Assembly: GCA_036389715.1 (NCBI GenBank)
Contig: DASVWH010000055.1
Location: forward strand, 1 to 27,119
Length of the DNA: 27,119 nt
Reading direction: 5' to 3'
DNA from: DASVWH01 sp036389715
GTDB lineage: Bacteria > Acidobacteriota > Blastocatellia > Pyrinomonadales > Pyrinomonadaceae
The translations under genes were made by a program, and so were the position numbers. Shown in pieces: positions 1-6,581 of the stretch. The notes below the pieces were generated by a model. It was not told the origin of the DNA. It saw only the letters and a list, made by a program, of their open reading frames with translations, and did no database searches. Position 1 is the first letter of the stretch; the number at the start of each line of letters is the position of its first letter.

Positions 1-486
1 GAAGAGGAGGCCAAGGGCAACGACCTGACCAAAGAGGCCTTCCCGCTGCTGCGGGATTTGGAGAGCCTCAATTTCGTCGGCAACGTCGAGGGGCGAGATG
101 TCTTCACGGGCAACGTTGATGTGATCGTGACGGACGGCTTCACTGGCAACGTGATGCTCAAGCTGTCCGAGGGGCTGACCGACGCGATGCTCTCGATGAT
201 TAAGCGAGAGCTGACGGCTTCGGCCAGGACCAAGGCCGGGGCGATGCTGGCCAAGCCCGCTTTTCGCAACATCAAGAAGCGGCTCGACTATGCCGAGTAC
301 GGCGGCGCGCCGCTTCTGGGTGTGAGGAAAATCGTGATGGTCGGGCACGGCAGCTCCAACGCCCGCGCAATCCGTAACGCCATCCGCAGTGTCAAGGAAT
401 TTTCCGAACATCGAGCCAGTGAGCGCATCGAACGCGGAATCGCCGAAACCAACGCGCGGCAGGACGCCCAGCTGGTAAATAGCTGA
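1..486 (+). CDS. plsX: Phosphate acyltransferase PlsX, C-terminal part (5' truncated by window edge)
   Basis: The reading frame is open from the first base and runs to TGA at 484-486, so only the last 161 residues are present. The start lies outside the window. The segment EEEAKGNDLTKEAFPLL, followed by NFVGNVEGRDVFTGNVDVIVTDGFTGNVMLKLSEG and the final YGGAPLLGVRKIVMVGHGSSNARAI, is typical of PlsX. This enzyme makes acyl-phosphate from acyl-ACP for phospholipid synthesis and acts at the membrane surface. Its position directly before fabH matches the common bacterial order plsX-fabH-fabD. An internal TTG at 58 could be mistaken for a start, but conserved PlsX sequence precedes it. Identification is confident from family pattern and context. 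Confidence 0.93.
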   Translation, partial: EEEAKGNDLTKEAFPLLRDLESLNFVGNVEGRDVFTGNVDVIVTDGFTGNVMLKLSEGLTDAMLSMIKRELTASARTKAGAMLAKPAFRNIKKRLDYAEYGGAPLLGVRKIVMVGHGSSNARAIRNAIRSVKEFSEHRASERIERGIAETNARQDAQLVNS

Positions 487-494
487 TCTTCGAG

Positions 495-559
495 TGGTGA
501 AGGGACAACTTTGGCGGTTGTCTTTTCACCATTTACTATTTACTATTCACCCTTCACTT
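495..559. repeat. Hairpin plus 7-bp tandem array, plsX-fabH gap
   Basis: The 85-nt gap holds a stem formed by 495-509 and 517-531 (15 pairs, two of them G-U in RNA; loop 510-516). Its right arm runs into a period-7 array: TTCACCA (525), TTTACTA (532), TTTACTA (539), TTCACCC (546), TTCACTT (553). The fabH ribosome-binding site GAGGA (562-566) follows at once. It is one of seven related arrays in this window. Its function is not known; an mRNA structure that tunes fabH translation is a guess. Confidence 0.75.
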
Positions 560-571
560 TTGAGGACAGAA

Positions 572-1558
572 ATGGCAAATGCAAATGCTGGCGTGCTGGG
601 CACGGGCCACGCCTACCCGGAAGGCATCCTGACGAATGCCGACCTGGAAAAGATGGTCGAGACTTCCGACCAGTGGATTACCTCGCGGACGGGCATCAAG
701 CAGCGTCGCAAGGCGGCTCCGGGCGAATACACCTCGCTGTTTGCCGTCCGCGCCGCCCGCCAGGCCATCGAGCGTTCGCGGATTGATCCGGCCGAGCTGG
801 ACCTGGTCATTTGCGCCACCGTCACGCCCGATCAGATTCTGCCTTCGACCGGCTGCCTGATTCAGGCCGAGCTGGGAGCGAATCGCGCCGCAGCCTTTGA
901 CCTGGCCGCCGCCTGCTCCGGCTTTCTTTACGGGCTAACGCTGGCCAATACGATGATTACTACGGGGCAGGCGCGCTATGCCCTGGTCATCGGCGCGGAA
1001 GTCCTGACGCAGTACGTTGATTACACTGACCGCTCAACCTGCGTCATCTTCGGCGACGGAGCGGGCGCGGCCGTGCTCGGGCCGGTCGAGAAGGAGCGCG
1101 GGATTCTGGCCGCGCGGATTCGCTCCGACGGGCGCTTTGCAGAGCATCTCTACGCGCCGGGCGGCGGGACCAAACGCGGCTCGACGGCCGAGACGATTGC
1201 CGCGGGCGAGCATTTCTTCAAGATGAAGGGCAACGAGCTTTTCAAGGTCGCGGTGCGCTCAATGACGGACATCTCGCGCGAGGTCCTGGACGAAGGCGGC
1301 TACAGCGCAGAGGATGTGAAGCTCTTTATTCCGCACCAGGCCAACCAGCGCATCACGGATGCGGTCGCCAGCAAGCTCGAAGTCGAAGAAGCGCGCGTTT
1401 ACTCGAATATCTCGATGCACGGAAATACCTCTTCGGCTTCGATTCCGATCGCGCTCGATGAATGTGTCGAAGCCGGGCGCATCAAGGAGAACGACCTGGT
1501 GCTGATGGCCTCCTTTGGCGGCGGCGTGACCTGGGGCGGCGTGCTGGTGCGCTGGTAA
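572..1558 (+). CDS. fabH: 3-oxoacyl-ACP synthase III (KAS III, FabH)
   Basis: FabH condenses acetyl-CoA (or another starter acyl-CoA) with malonyl-ACP to initiate type II fatty-acid synthesis in the cytoplasm. The 328-residue product has the usual length for the family and the full catalytic triad: Cys115 in AAACSGFLYGL, His255 in IPHQANQR and Asn285 in SMHGNTSSAS. The glycine-rich end ASFGGGVTWGGVLVRW is typical. The frame is open upstream to a GTG at 494, but that extension would translate a repeat array. The ATG at 572 has GAGGA five bases before it and begins at the family N-terminus (GVLGTGHAYPEG). The stop is one base before the next gene's ATG. Substrate preference (acetyl or branched starter) cannot be read from sequence alone. 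Confidence 0.96.
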   Translation: MANANAGVLGTGHAYPEGILTNADLEKMVETSDQWITSRTGIKQRRKAAPGEYTSLFAVRAARQAIERSRIDPAELDLVICATVTPDQILPSTGCLIQAELGANRAAAFDLAAACSGFLYGLTLANTMITTGQARYALVIGAEVLTQYVDYTDRSTCVIFGDGAGAAVLGPVEKERGILAARIRSDGRFAEHLYAPGGGTKRGSTAETIAAGEHFFKMKGNELFKVAVRSMTDISREVLDEGGYSAEDVKLFIPHQANQRITDAVASKLEVEEARVYSNISMHGNTSSASIPIALDECVEAGRIKENDLVLMASFGGGVTWGGVLVRW

Positions 1559-1559
1559 G

Positions 1560-1916
1560 ATGCGAAAGATGCTGACTAAAAGTTATCTCGCTGCCGCCGT
1601 TTTGTCGCTGCTGCTCATCGGCGGCGGCGCGCCGGTTGCGGCGCAGAGCGAGAGCCGCGGCTGGCTGCTAGTGGAAGTGACGGACACGAACGGGCAGCCG
1701 TTAAGGGATGCCTGCGTGACCTTCGTCCCGAAGGAGGGCGAGATTCTCTTTCGCAAAGCTGATGCCAGGGGCAGGGTGAAGCTCAAGGGGGCGACGGCGG
1801 CCAAGTACCGCGTCGTCGTCAAGGTCGAGGGCTACGAGGCGCAGAAGAGAGAGGTCACGGTCGAAGAGAAAATGGAGCGTGTCGTCTTCTCTTTGCAGCC
1901 GCGTGAGGGTAGATGA
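1560..1916 (+). CDS. Small secreted protein with CnaB/carboxypeptidase-regulatory-like fold
   Basis: The 118-residue product begins with a clear signal peptide (KSYLAAAVLSLLLIGGG, likely cleaved after VAAQ near residue 29). One domain of about 85 residues follows, reading like a carboxypeptidase-regulatory or CnaB-type beta sandwich: LLVEVTDTNGQPLRDACVTF, then ADARGRVKLKGATAAKYRVVVKVEGYEAQKREVTV. Such domains bind protein or sugar and are not enzymes in themselves. The gene starts one base after the fabH stop and its stop overlaps the fabD ATG by four bases (ATGA), so it is probably translationally coupled to both. A secreted protein here is odd, and nothing in it indicates a role in lipid synthesis. 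No specific function is assigned. An in-frame ATG at 1569 is a possible alternative start. Confidence 0.8.
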   Translation: MRKMLTKSYLAAAVLSLLLIGGGAPVAAQSESRGWLLVEVTDTNGQPLRDACVTFVPKEGEILFRKADARGRVKLKGATAAKYRVVVKVEGYEAQKREVTVEEKMERVVFSLQPREGR

Positions 1917-2857
1917 CGAACCGCCTGGCATACATTTTCCCCGGCCAGGGCTCGCAGTATGCCGGGATGGGAAGGGAACTGGCCGAGCGGCATCAGGCTG
2001 CGCGCCGGGTCTTTGAAGAGGCCGACGAGGCGCTCGGGTTCTCCATCTCGCGGCTCTGTTTCGAGGGAACGCCCGAAGAGCTGCAATTGACGGAGAATAC
2101 GCAGCCCGCGATTCTCACGACTTCCGTGGCCGTCCTGCGCGCGATGGAGGCCGAAGGGTTTCCGCCGCCTGCGTTCGTCGCGGGTCATAGCCTCGGAGAA
2201 TATTCGGCGCTCGTCGCCGCCGGTTCCTTATCGCTCGCGGATGCCGTTCGGACCGTGCGCGCGCGCGGCCGCTTCATGCAGGAGGCCGTACCCGTCGGCT
2301 CGGGCGCGATGGCCGCCATCATGGGAGCCGAGCTGAAGACCGTGATGGAAGCCTGCACGGAGGCCCAGGAGGGCGATGTCTGTACGCCCGCGAATATCAA
2401 TGCGCCGAACCAGGTCGTCATCGCGGGCCACGCGTCGGCAGTTGACAGGGCCACGGGGCTGCTCAAGGAGCGCGGAGCGAAACGCGCCATCAAGCTCAAC
2501 GTCAGCGCACCGTTTCACTGTGCCCTGATGATGCCCGCGCAGGAGAGGCTCGCGGAGGAGCTTGAGAGCCTGGAGTTTGATGACCTGCGCGTCCCGCTGG
2601 TGACCAACGTGGATGCGGCCGTCATCGAGAGCGGTAAGGATGCGCAGGACGCGCTCGTCCGGCAGGTCTCTTCGCCGGTCCGCTGGCTGGAGTCCGTCGA
2701 GCTATTGATTCAGCAAGGTGTCGAGACCATCGTCGAGGTCGGGCCCGGCAAAGTCTTGTCCGGGCTGGTGCGGCAGATCGAACGCAGCGCCCGTTGCCTG
2801 AACGTCGAGAATCCGGCGAGCCTGGAGGCAACGCAGGGCGCGCTGGCAAGCTCTTGA
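1913..2857 (+). CDS. fabD: Malonyl-CoA:ACP transacylase (FabD)
   Basis: FabD moves malonyl from CoA to acyl carrier protein, supplying the extender unit for FabH and FabF. The 314-residue length is normal for the family. The N-terminus has the LAYIFPGQGSQYAGMG signature. The catalytic serine is Ser93 in GHSLGEYSA and the catalytic histidine is His202 in VSAPFHCALM. The late segment VETIVEVGPGKVLSGLVRQI is also characteristic. The start ATG overlaps the preceding stop (ATGA), indicating translational coupling. A 44-base gap with no repeat array separates it from acpP, where many genomes carry fabG; there is no fabG here. Confidence 0.96.
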   Translation: MTNRLAYIFPGQGSQYAGMGRELAERHQAARRVFEEADEALGFSISRLCFEGTPEELQLTENTQPAILTTSVAVLRAMEAEGFPPPAFVAGHSLGEYSALVAAGSLSLADAVRTVRARGRFMQEAVPVGSGAMAAIMGAELKTVMEACTEAQEGDVCTPANINAPNQVVIAGHASAVDRATGLLKERGAKRAIKLNVSAPFHCALMMPAQERLAEELESLEFDDLRVPLVTNVDAAVIESGKDAQDALVRQVSSPVRWLESVELLIQQGVETIVEVGPGKVLSGLVRQIERSARCLNVENPASLEATQGALASS

Positions 2858-2901
2858 AAGTTTCACCGATTTTCCATCAATCATAGAGGAGCGAATTTGT
2901 T

Positions 2902-3147
2902 ATGCCCGATCAAGAGATCGAAAATAAAGTGAAGCAGATCATCGTTGACGAGCTTGGGGTTGACGAGAATGAAGTGACGCCTAACGCCCGCTTCATTGAT
3001 GATCTAGGCGCGGACTCACTCGATACGGTCGAACTCGTGATGCGCTTTGAAGAGGAGTTCGGCATCGAAATCCCGGACGAGGATGCGGAGAAGATTCAGA
3101 GCGTGCGCGATGCCTATAACTACATCGAGCAGCACAAAGAGAAATAG
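2902..3147 (+). CDS. acpP: Acyl carrier protein
   Basis: This 81-residue acidic protein is the carrier that holds growing acyl chains through a 4'-phosphopantetheine arm. The attachment serine is Ser39 in the motif GADSLDTVELVMRFEEEFGIEIPDEDAEKI, a near-canonical AcpP sequence. The length matches the family. An AGGAG ribosome-binding site at 2887-2891 lies ten bases before the ATG. It sits between fabD and fabF as in most bacteria with a clustered type II system. Confidence 0.97.
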   Translation: MPDQEIENKVKQIIVDELGVDENEVTPNARFIDDLGADSLDTVELVMRFEEEFGIEIPDEDAEKIQSVRDAYNYIEQHKEK

Positions 3148-3152
3148 GAGCT

Positions 3153-3221
3153 GTGAGCGGTGAGCAGCGAGAGGTGAGAGGCAGAAAGCGTTTCTCCCAA
3201 CACCTCTCACTCATCACTCAT
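3153..3221. repeat. Inverted 7-bp tandem arrays, acpP-fabF gap
   Basis: The left arm has four period-7 units: GTGAGCG (3153), GTGAGCA (3160), GCGAGAG (3167), GTGAGAG (3174). The right arm has CACCTCT (3201), CACTCAT (3208) and CACTCAT (3215). The arms are imperfect reverse complements across a spacer of about 20 bases, with GAGAGGTG/CACCTCTC as the best core stem. The array ends 11 bases before the fabF AAAGGAG site. It has the same architecture as the other arrays here but a GC-richer unit. Confidence 0.75.
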
Positions 3222-3246
3222 TACAGTGCTCAAAGGAGTAATTAAG

Positions 3247-4488
3247 TTGAAACGTCGCGTCGTGGTCACAGGACTTGGCCTGGTTACGCCTGTCGGCAAT
3301 TCGGTCGAGAGCACTTGGTCCGCTCTGATGGCGGGCCGCAGCGGCGTGGACTACATCAAGAAGTTCGACGTGGAGAAGTTCCCCGTCCGTTTCGCCGCCG
3401 AGGTCAAAGATTTTGACCCGCTCGCCTTCGTCGAGAAGAAGGAGGCGCGCAAGATGGGGGCCTTTATCCATTACGCCATCGCCGCCTCCGACGAGGCCAT
3501 CAAGGACAGCGGCCTCTCCATCACGGACGAAAATTCCGAGCAGGTCGGGACCTACATCAGCAGCGGCATCGGCGACTTCTGGGCCATCGAGCGCGAGCAC
3601 TCCAAGCTCTTGAAAGACGGGCCGGGCCGCGTCTCGCCCTTCTTCATCCCGTCGGCCATCGTCAACCTCGCGGCCGGGCAGGTCTCCATCCGTCACGGCG
3701 CGAAGGGGCCGAACTCCGCGACCGCCACGGCCTGCGCCGCCGGGGCACACGCCATCGGCGACAGCTTCAAAATCATCCAGCGCGGCGACGCCGACACCAT
3801 GATTTGCGGCGGGGCCGAATCGGCCATCACGCCGATGAGCGTCGCCGGGTTTGCAGCGATGCGCGCTCTCTCGACACGCAACGACGACCCGCAGCACGCC
3901 TCGCGTCCCTTCGAGCGAGACCGCGAGGGCTTCGTCATCGGCGAGGGCGCGGGCCTGGTTATTCTCGAAGAGCTGGAGAGCGCCCGGCGGCGCGGCGCGC
4001 GCATCTACGCGGAGCTCGTCGGCTACGGCATGACGGCCGACGCCTTCCACATCACGATGCCTGACGAAACGGGCTCGGGCGCGATTCGCGTCATGCAGAA
4101 AGCCCTCAAGGACGCGGGCGTCCCGCCCGAAGAGGTCAACTACATCAACGCGCACGGGACCTCCACACCCTACAACGACAAGTTCGAGACGATGGCCATC
4201 AAGCAGACTTTCGGCGAGCACGCTTACAAGCTGGCCGTCAGCTCGACGAAATCCATGACGGGCCACCTGCTCGGCGCTGCCGGAGGCATCGAGGCCGTCT
4301 TCTCCGTCCTCGCCCTTCATCACCGGATAGTGCCGCCGACCATCAACTACCTAAATCCTGACCCGGACTGTGATCTGGATTACGTCCCCAACGAGCCGCG
4401 CGAGATGGCTGTCCGCTACGCGCTCTCGAACAGCTTCGGCTTCGGCGGCACAAACGCGGCCCTGCTTTTCAAACAGTATGAGGAGTAA
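3247..4488 (+). CDS. fabF: 3-oxoacyl-ACP synthase II (KAS II, FabF)
   Basis: FabF elongates acyl-ACP by condensation with malonyl-ACP. With the TTG start at 3247 the product is 413 residues, and the catalytic residues fall at Cys163 (ATACAAGAHAIG), His303 (INAHGTSTPYND) and His340 (STKSMTGHLLGAAG), the positions known from E. coli FabF. This supports the TTG start, as does AAAGGAG at 3232-3238, eight bases upstream. A GTG at 3226 in the same frame would add seven residues ahead of that site and is less likely. The C-terminal NSFGFGGTNAALLF is canonical. It is the last fatty-acid gene of the run; a hairpin array separates it from etfB. Confidence 0.96.
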   Translation: MKRRVVVTGLGLVTPVGNSVESTWSALMAGRSGVDYIKKFDVEKFPVRFAAEVKDFDPLAFVEKKEARKMGAFIHYAIAASDEAIKDSGLSITDENSEQVGTYISSGIGDFWAIEREHSKLLKDGPGRVSPFFIPSAIVNLAAGQVSIRHGAKGPNSATATACAAGAHAIGDSFKIIQRGDADTMICGGAESAITPMSVAGFAAMRALSTRNDDPQHASRPFERDREGFVIGEGAGLVILEELESARRRGARIYAELVGYGMTADAFHITMPDETGSGAIRVMQKALKDAGVPPEEVNYINAHGTSTPYNDKFETMAIKQTFGEHAYKLAVSSTKSMTGHLLGAAGGIEAVFSVLALHHRIVPPTINYLNPDPDCDLDYVPNEPREMAVRYALSNSFGFGGTNAALLFKQYEE

Positions 4489-4493
4489 AGAGA

Positions 4494-4573
4494 GTTTTCA
4501 GTTTTCAGTTTCCAGTTTTCAGCAGACGAACCCTTGTTCCTACTTAAAACTGAAAACTGAAAACTGGAAACTG
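4494..4573. repeat. Inverted 7-bp tandem arrays (GTTTTCA / AAAACTG), fabF-etfB gap
   Basis: The left arm is GTTTTCA (4494), GTTTTCA (4501), GTTTCCA (4508), GTTTTCA (4515). The right arm is AAAACTG (4546), AAAACTG (4553), AAAACTG (4560), GAAACTG (4567). The arms are almost complementary over about 28 bases around a spacer of roughly 23 bases, so the transcript could form a long A/U-rich hairpin. The array ends 11 bases before the etfB ATG, and the last partial unit (GGAAAAG) is the only ribosome-binding-like purine run. The unit is the same as in the folD-coaE gap near 11.2 kb. Confidence 0.85.
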
Positions 4574-4584
4574 GAAAAGTTCTT

Positions 4585-5361
4585 ATGAAAACCATTGTTT
4601 TGATGAAGCAGGTCGCCAACAAGGATGCGATTCTGCGTATCAACAGGGACCAGACCTGGATTGAAGAGGGCGATCTCTCTTACGAAGTCAACGAGTCGGA
4701 CGGCTATGCGCTGGAAGAGGCGCTGCGCCTGAAGGAGAAGGTCGGCGGCGGTGAGGTCGTCGTCTGCTCGATGGGTCCGCAGCGCGTCAAGACGGTCATT
4801 AAGGATGCGCTGGCGCGCGGCGCTGACCGCGCCATTCACATCGTCGGCGATAATCTGCAACACCTCTCACCCTTCGCGGCGGCGAGCATCCTGGCCGAAG
4901 CCATTCGCGGCGAAGCGCCCGACCTGGTCCTGACGGGATTGCAGTCGGACGATAACGGCTACGCACAGACGGGCGTCATCATGGCCGAGCTGCTCGGGCT
5001 GCCGCACGCGACGATTGTCATCGAAGTGGACGCCTCCGGCGAGCAGCTGCGGGTCAAGCGCGAGTTGGAGAGCGGATGGTATCAATGGTACGCGATGCCG
5101 CGTCCAGCGTTGCTGACGATTCAGTCCGGCATCAGCCAGATTCGCTACGCGACGCTCAAGGGCATCATGGCCGCGAAGAAAAAAGAGATCAGGGAAGTCA
5201 CGCCTTCCCAAGACGCGGCCGCGCGCCCCTCGCACCAGCACATCGAGCGGGTTTACCTGCCGGAGAAAACAAAGCAGACGCAATTCCTCGGCAACGGCGA
5301 TGCCAAGACCGGCGCGACCGAGCTGGCCGAGAAACTCCGCACGGAAGCAAGAGTGATTTAG
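4585..5361 (+). CDS. etfB: Electron transfer flavoprotein, beta subunit
   Basis: EtfB pairs with EtfA to carry electrons from acyl-CoA and other flavin dehydrogenases to the quinone pool. The 258-residue product has the family length and begins MKTIVLMKQVANKDAILRIN. The block DLVLTGLQSDDNGYAQTGVIMAELLGLPHATIV, then LESGWYQWYAMPRPALLTIQSGISQIRYATLKGI, matches the adenine-nucleotide-alpha-hydrolase-like core of EtfB. etfA follows after a 114-base repeat-filled gap, the normal pairing. Upstream is fabF, so fatty-acid synthesis genes and a beta-oxidation-type electron carrier are adjacent and may be co-transcribed. Confidence 0.95.
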   Translation: MKTIVLMKQVANKDAILRINRDQTWIEEGDLSYEVNESDGYALEEALRLKEKVGGGEVVVCSMGPQRVKTVIKDALARGADRAIHIVGDNLQHLSPFAAASILAEAIRGEAPDLVLTGLQSDDNGYAQTGVIMAELLGLPHATIVIEVDASGEQLRVKRELESGWYQWYAMPRPALLTIQSGISQIRYATLKGIMAAKKKEIREVTPSQDAAARPSHQHIERVYLPEKTKQTQFLGNGDAKTGATELAEKLRTEARVI

Positions 5362-5459
5362 TGGTCAATAGTCAGTCAATAGTAAATAGTAAATGGTAAA
5401 TGGTGAATAGAAGCACGGTTTTTTCTCTTATCCATTGACCATTAACCATTAACCATTGA
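5362..5459. repeat. Inverted 7-bp tandem arrays (TAAATGG / CCATTAA), etfB-etfA gap
   Basis: Directly after the etfB stop come seven period-7 units: TGGTCAA (5362), TAGTCAG, TCAATAG, TAAATAG, TAAATGG, TAAATGG and TGAATAG (to 5410). After a 21-base spacer the opposite arm reads CCATTGA (5432), CCATTAA (5439), CCATTAA (5446), CCATTGA (5453). The arms are imperfect reverse complements. GGAGA (5466-5470), the likely etfA ribosome-binding site, follows within seven bases. This is the longest array in the window by unit count (eleven). Confidence 0.85.
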
Positions 5460-5475
5460 CCAGACGGAGACATTA

Positions 5476-6459
5476 ATGATGAGCAATGGGATTCTGGTTT
5501 TCGCAGAGCACCGGGCCGGTGCTTTTAACAAGACTTCATTCGAGGCTATCGCGGCGGCGCAGAGCCTCGGGCGAGATTTGCAGTTGCCCGTCACAGCCGT
5601 CGTGCTCGGCTCCGGGATGAGCGAGCTGGCCGGGGAGATAGCGGCCTATGACCTGGGCGGCGTGATTTACGCCGACAACGAGAAGCTGGCCGAGTACACG
5701 CCCGACGGCTACACGGATGCGATGGAGCGCGTCATCCGCGAGCGCGCTCCGCAGTACGTCATCATGCCGCATACCTACCTCGTGCGCGATTTCTCGCCGA
5801 AGCTGGCGGCGCGTTTCGGCAAGAGCGTCATCAGCGATTGTATCCGCGCCAGAGCCGACGGCGGCAGCGTCACCTTTTCCAGGCGCATCTTCCTCGGCAA
5901 GATTGACGCCGATGTCGTCTCGGACGGCGAGCCGCCGGTCTTCGCCACTTTCCAGTCCGGCGCATATCGCGCCGAGCAGGCAGCAAAGGGGAGTGGCACG
6001 GGGGTCGAGACGATGGCCGTCGAAGTCGGTGAGATTCGCATGAAGCCCGAGCCGGCATTCCAGGAAGTGAAGCAGGCTGTTGACCTGACGAAGGCGGACA
6101 TCATCGTCGCGGTCGGGCGCGGCATCAAGAGTAAGGATAACCTGGCGCTGGCGGAAAGACTGGCCGAGGCGCTCGGCGGCGACATCGCTGCCTCGCGCCC
6201 GATCTGCGATGCCGAGTGGCTGCCGATTGATCGCCAGATAGGCTCTTCGGGCCAGACGGTTGCGCCCAAGCTCTACATCGCGCTCGGCATTTCGGGTGCG
6301 ATTCAGCATCTCGTCGGCATGAAAAACGCAGGCACTATCGTCGCCATCAATAAAGACGCCGAAGCGCCCATCTTCGACATTGCGGATTACGGCATCGTCG
6401 GCGACCTGTTCGAGGCCGTCCCCGTTTTGACCGAAGAGATCAAGAAGCTGAAATCTTAG
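5476..6459 (+). CDS. etfA: Electron transfer flavoprotein, alpha subunit
   Basis: EtfA binds FAD and forms a heterodimer with EtfB. The 327-residue product has the N-terminal half (ILVFAEHRAGAFNKTSFEAIAAAQSLG) and the diagnostic C-terminal FAD domain: GSSGQTVAPKLYIALGISGAIQHL, then GTIVAINKDAEAPIFDIADYGIVGD. Two adjacent ATGs (5476 and 5479) are both usable; GGAGA at 5466-5470 lies five bases before the first. The gene ends 15 bases before a strong terminator hairpin, so it closes this transcription unit. It lacks any ferredoxin-like extension. Confidence 0.96.
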   Translation: MMSNGILVFAEHRAGAFNKTSFEAIAAAQSLGRDLQLPVTAVVLGSGMSELAGEIAAYDLGGVIYADNEKLAEYTPDGYTDAMERVIRERAPQYVIMPHTYLVRDFSPKLAARFGKSVISDCIRARADGGSVTFSRRIFLGKIDADVVSDGEPPVFATFQSGAYRAEQAAKGSGTGVETMAVEVGEIRMKPEPAFQEVKQAVDLTKADIIVAVGRGIKSKDNLALAERLAEALGGDIAASRPICDAEWLPIDRQIGSSGQTVAPKLYIALGISGAIQHLVGMKNAGTIVAINKDAEAPIFDIADYGIVGDLFEAVPVLTEEIKKLKS

Positions 6460-6474
6460 CGGTCTTATCGAAAA

Positions 6475-6518
6475 CAGTGAGGGGCTTGCGCAATCCGAGT
6501 TGCGCAAGCCCCTCACTG
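6475..6518. terminator. Strong bidirectional terminator between convergent genes
   Basis: A perfect 19-bp inverted repeat (6475-6493 and 6500-6518, loop 6494-6499) lies between etfA and the convergent sco gene. On the minus strand the stem is followed by GTTTTCG, and on the plus strand by CTTTCCTC. It is therefore a plausible intrinsic terminator for both directions, stronger for the minus strand. Confidence 0.85.
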
Positions 6519-6581
6519 CTTTCCTCAGATGAAGACTTGTTGCCCTTCAAATGCTTCGAGCCCGCGCTGGACTCTCCCGGC

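Noticed and set aside
494..571. Longer FabH start at GTG 494
   Set aside because: The extra 26 residues would translate a hairpin and heptamer array and match nothing in the family; ATG 572 has a good ribosome-binding site.
3214..4323. 369-codon open frame on the minus strand opposite fabF
   Set aside because: It mirrors the codon pattern of fabF, has no recognisable domain, and fabF has all catalytic residues. It is a shadow of GC-rich coding sequence.
4494..4573. Insertion-sequence end or MITE as explanation of the inverted arrays
   Set aside because: No transposase, no target-site duplication that I can see, and the arms are pure heptamer repeats whose sequence differs between sites.
5362..5459. 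CRISPR array as explanation of the tandem repeats
   Set aside because: Units are 7 bp and contiguous with no unique spacers, they are inverted across a gap, and no cas gene is present.
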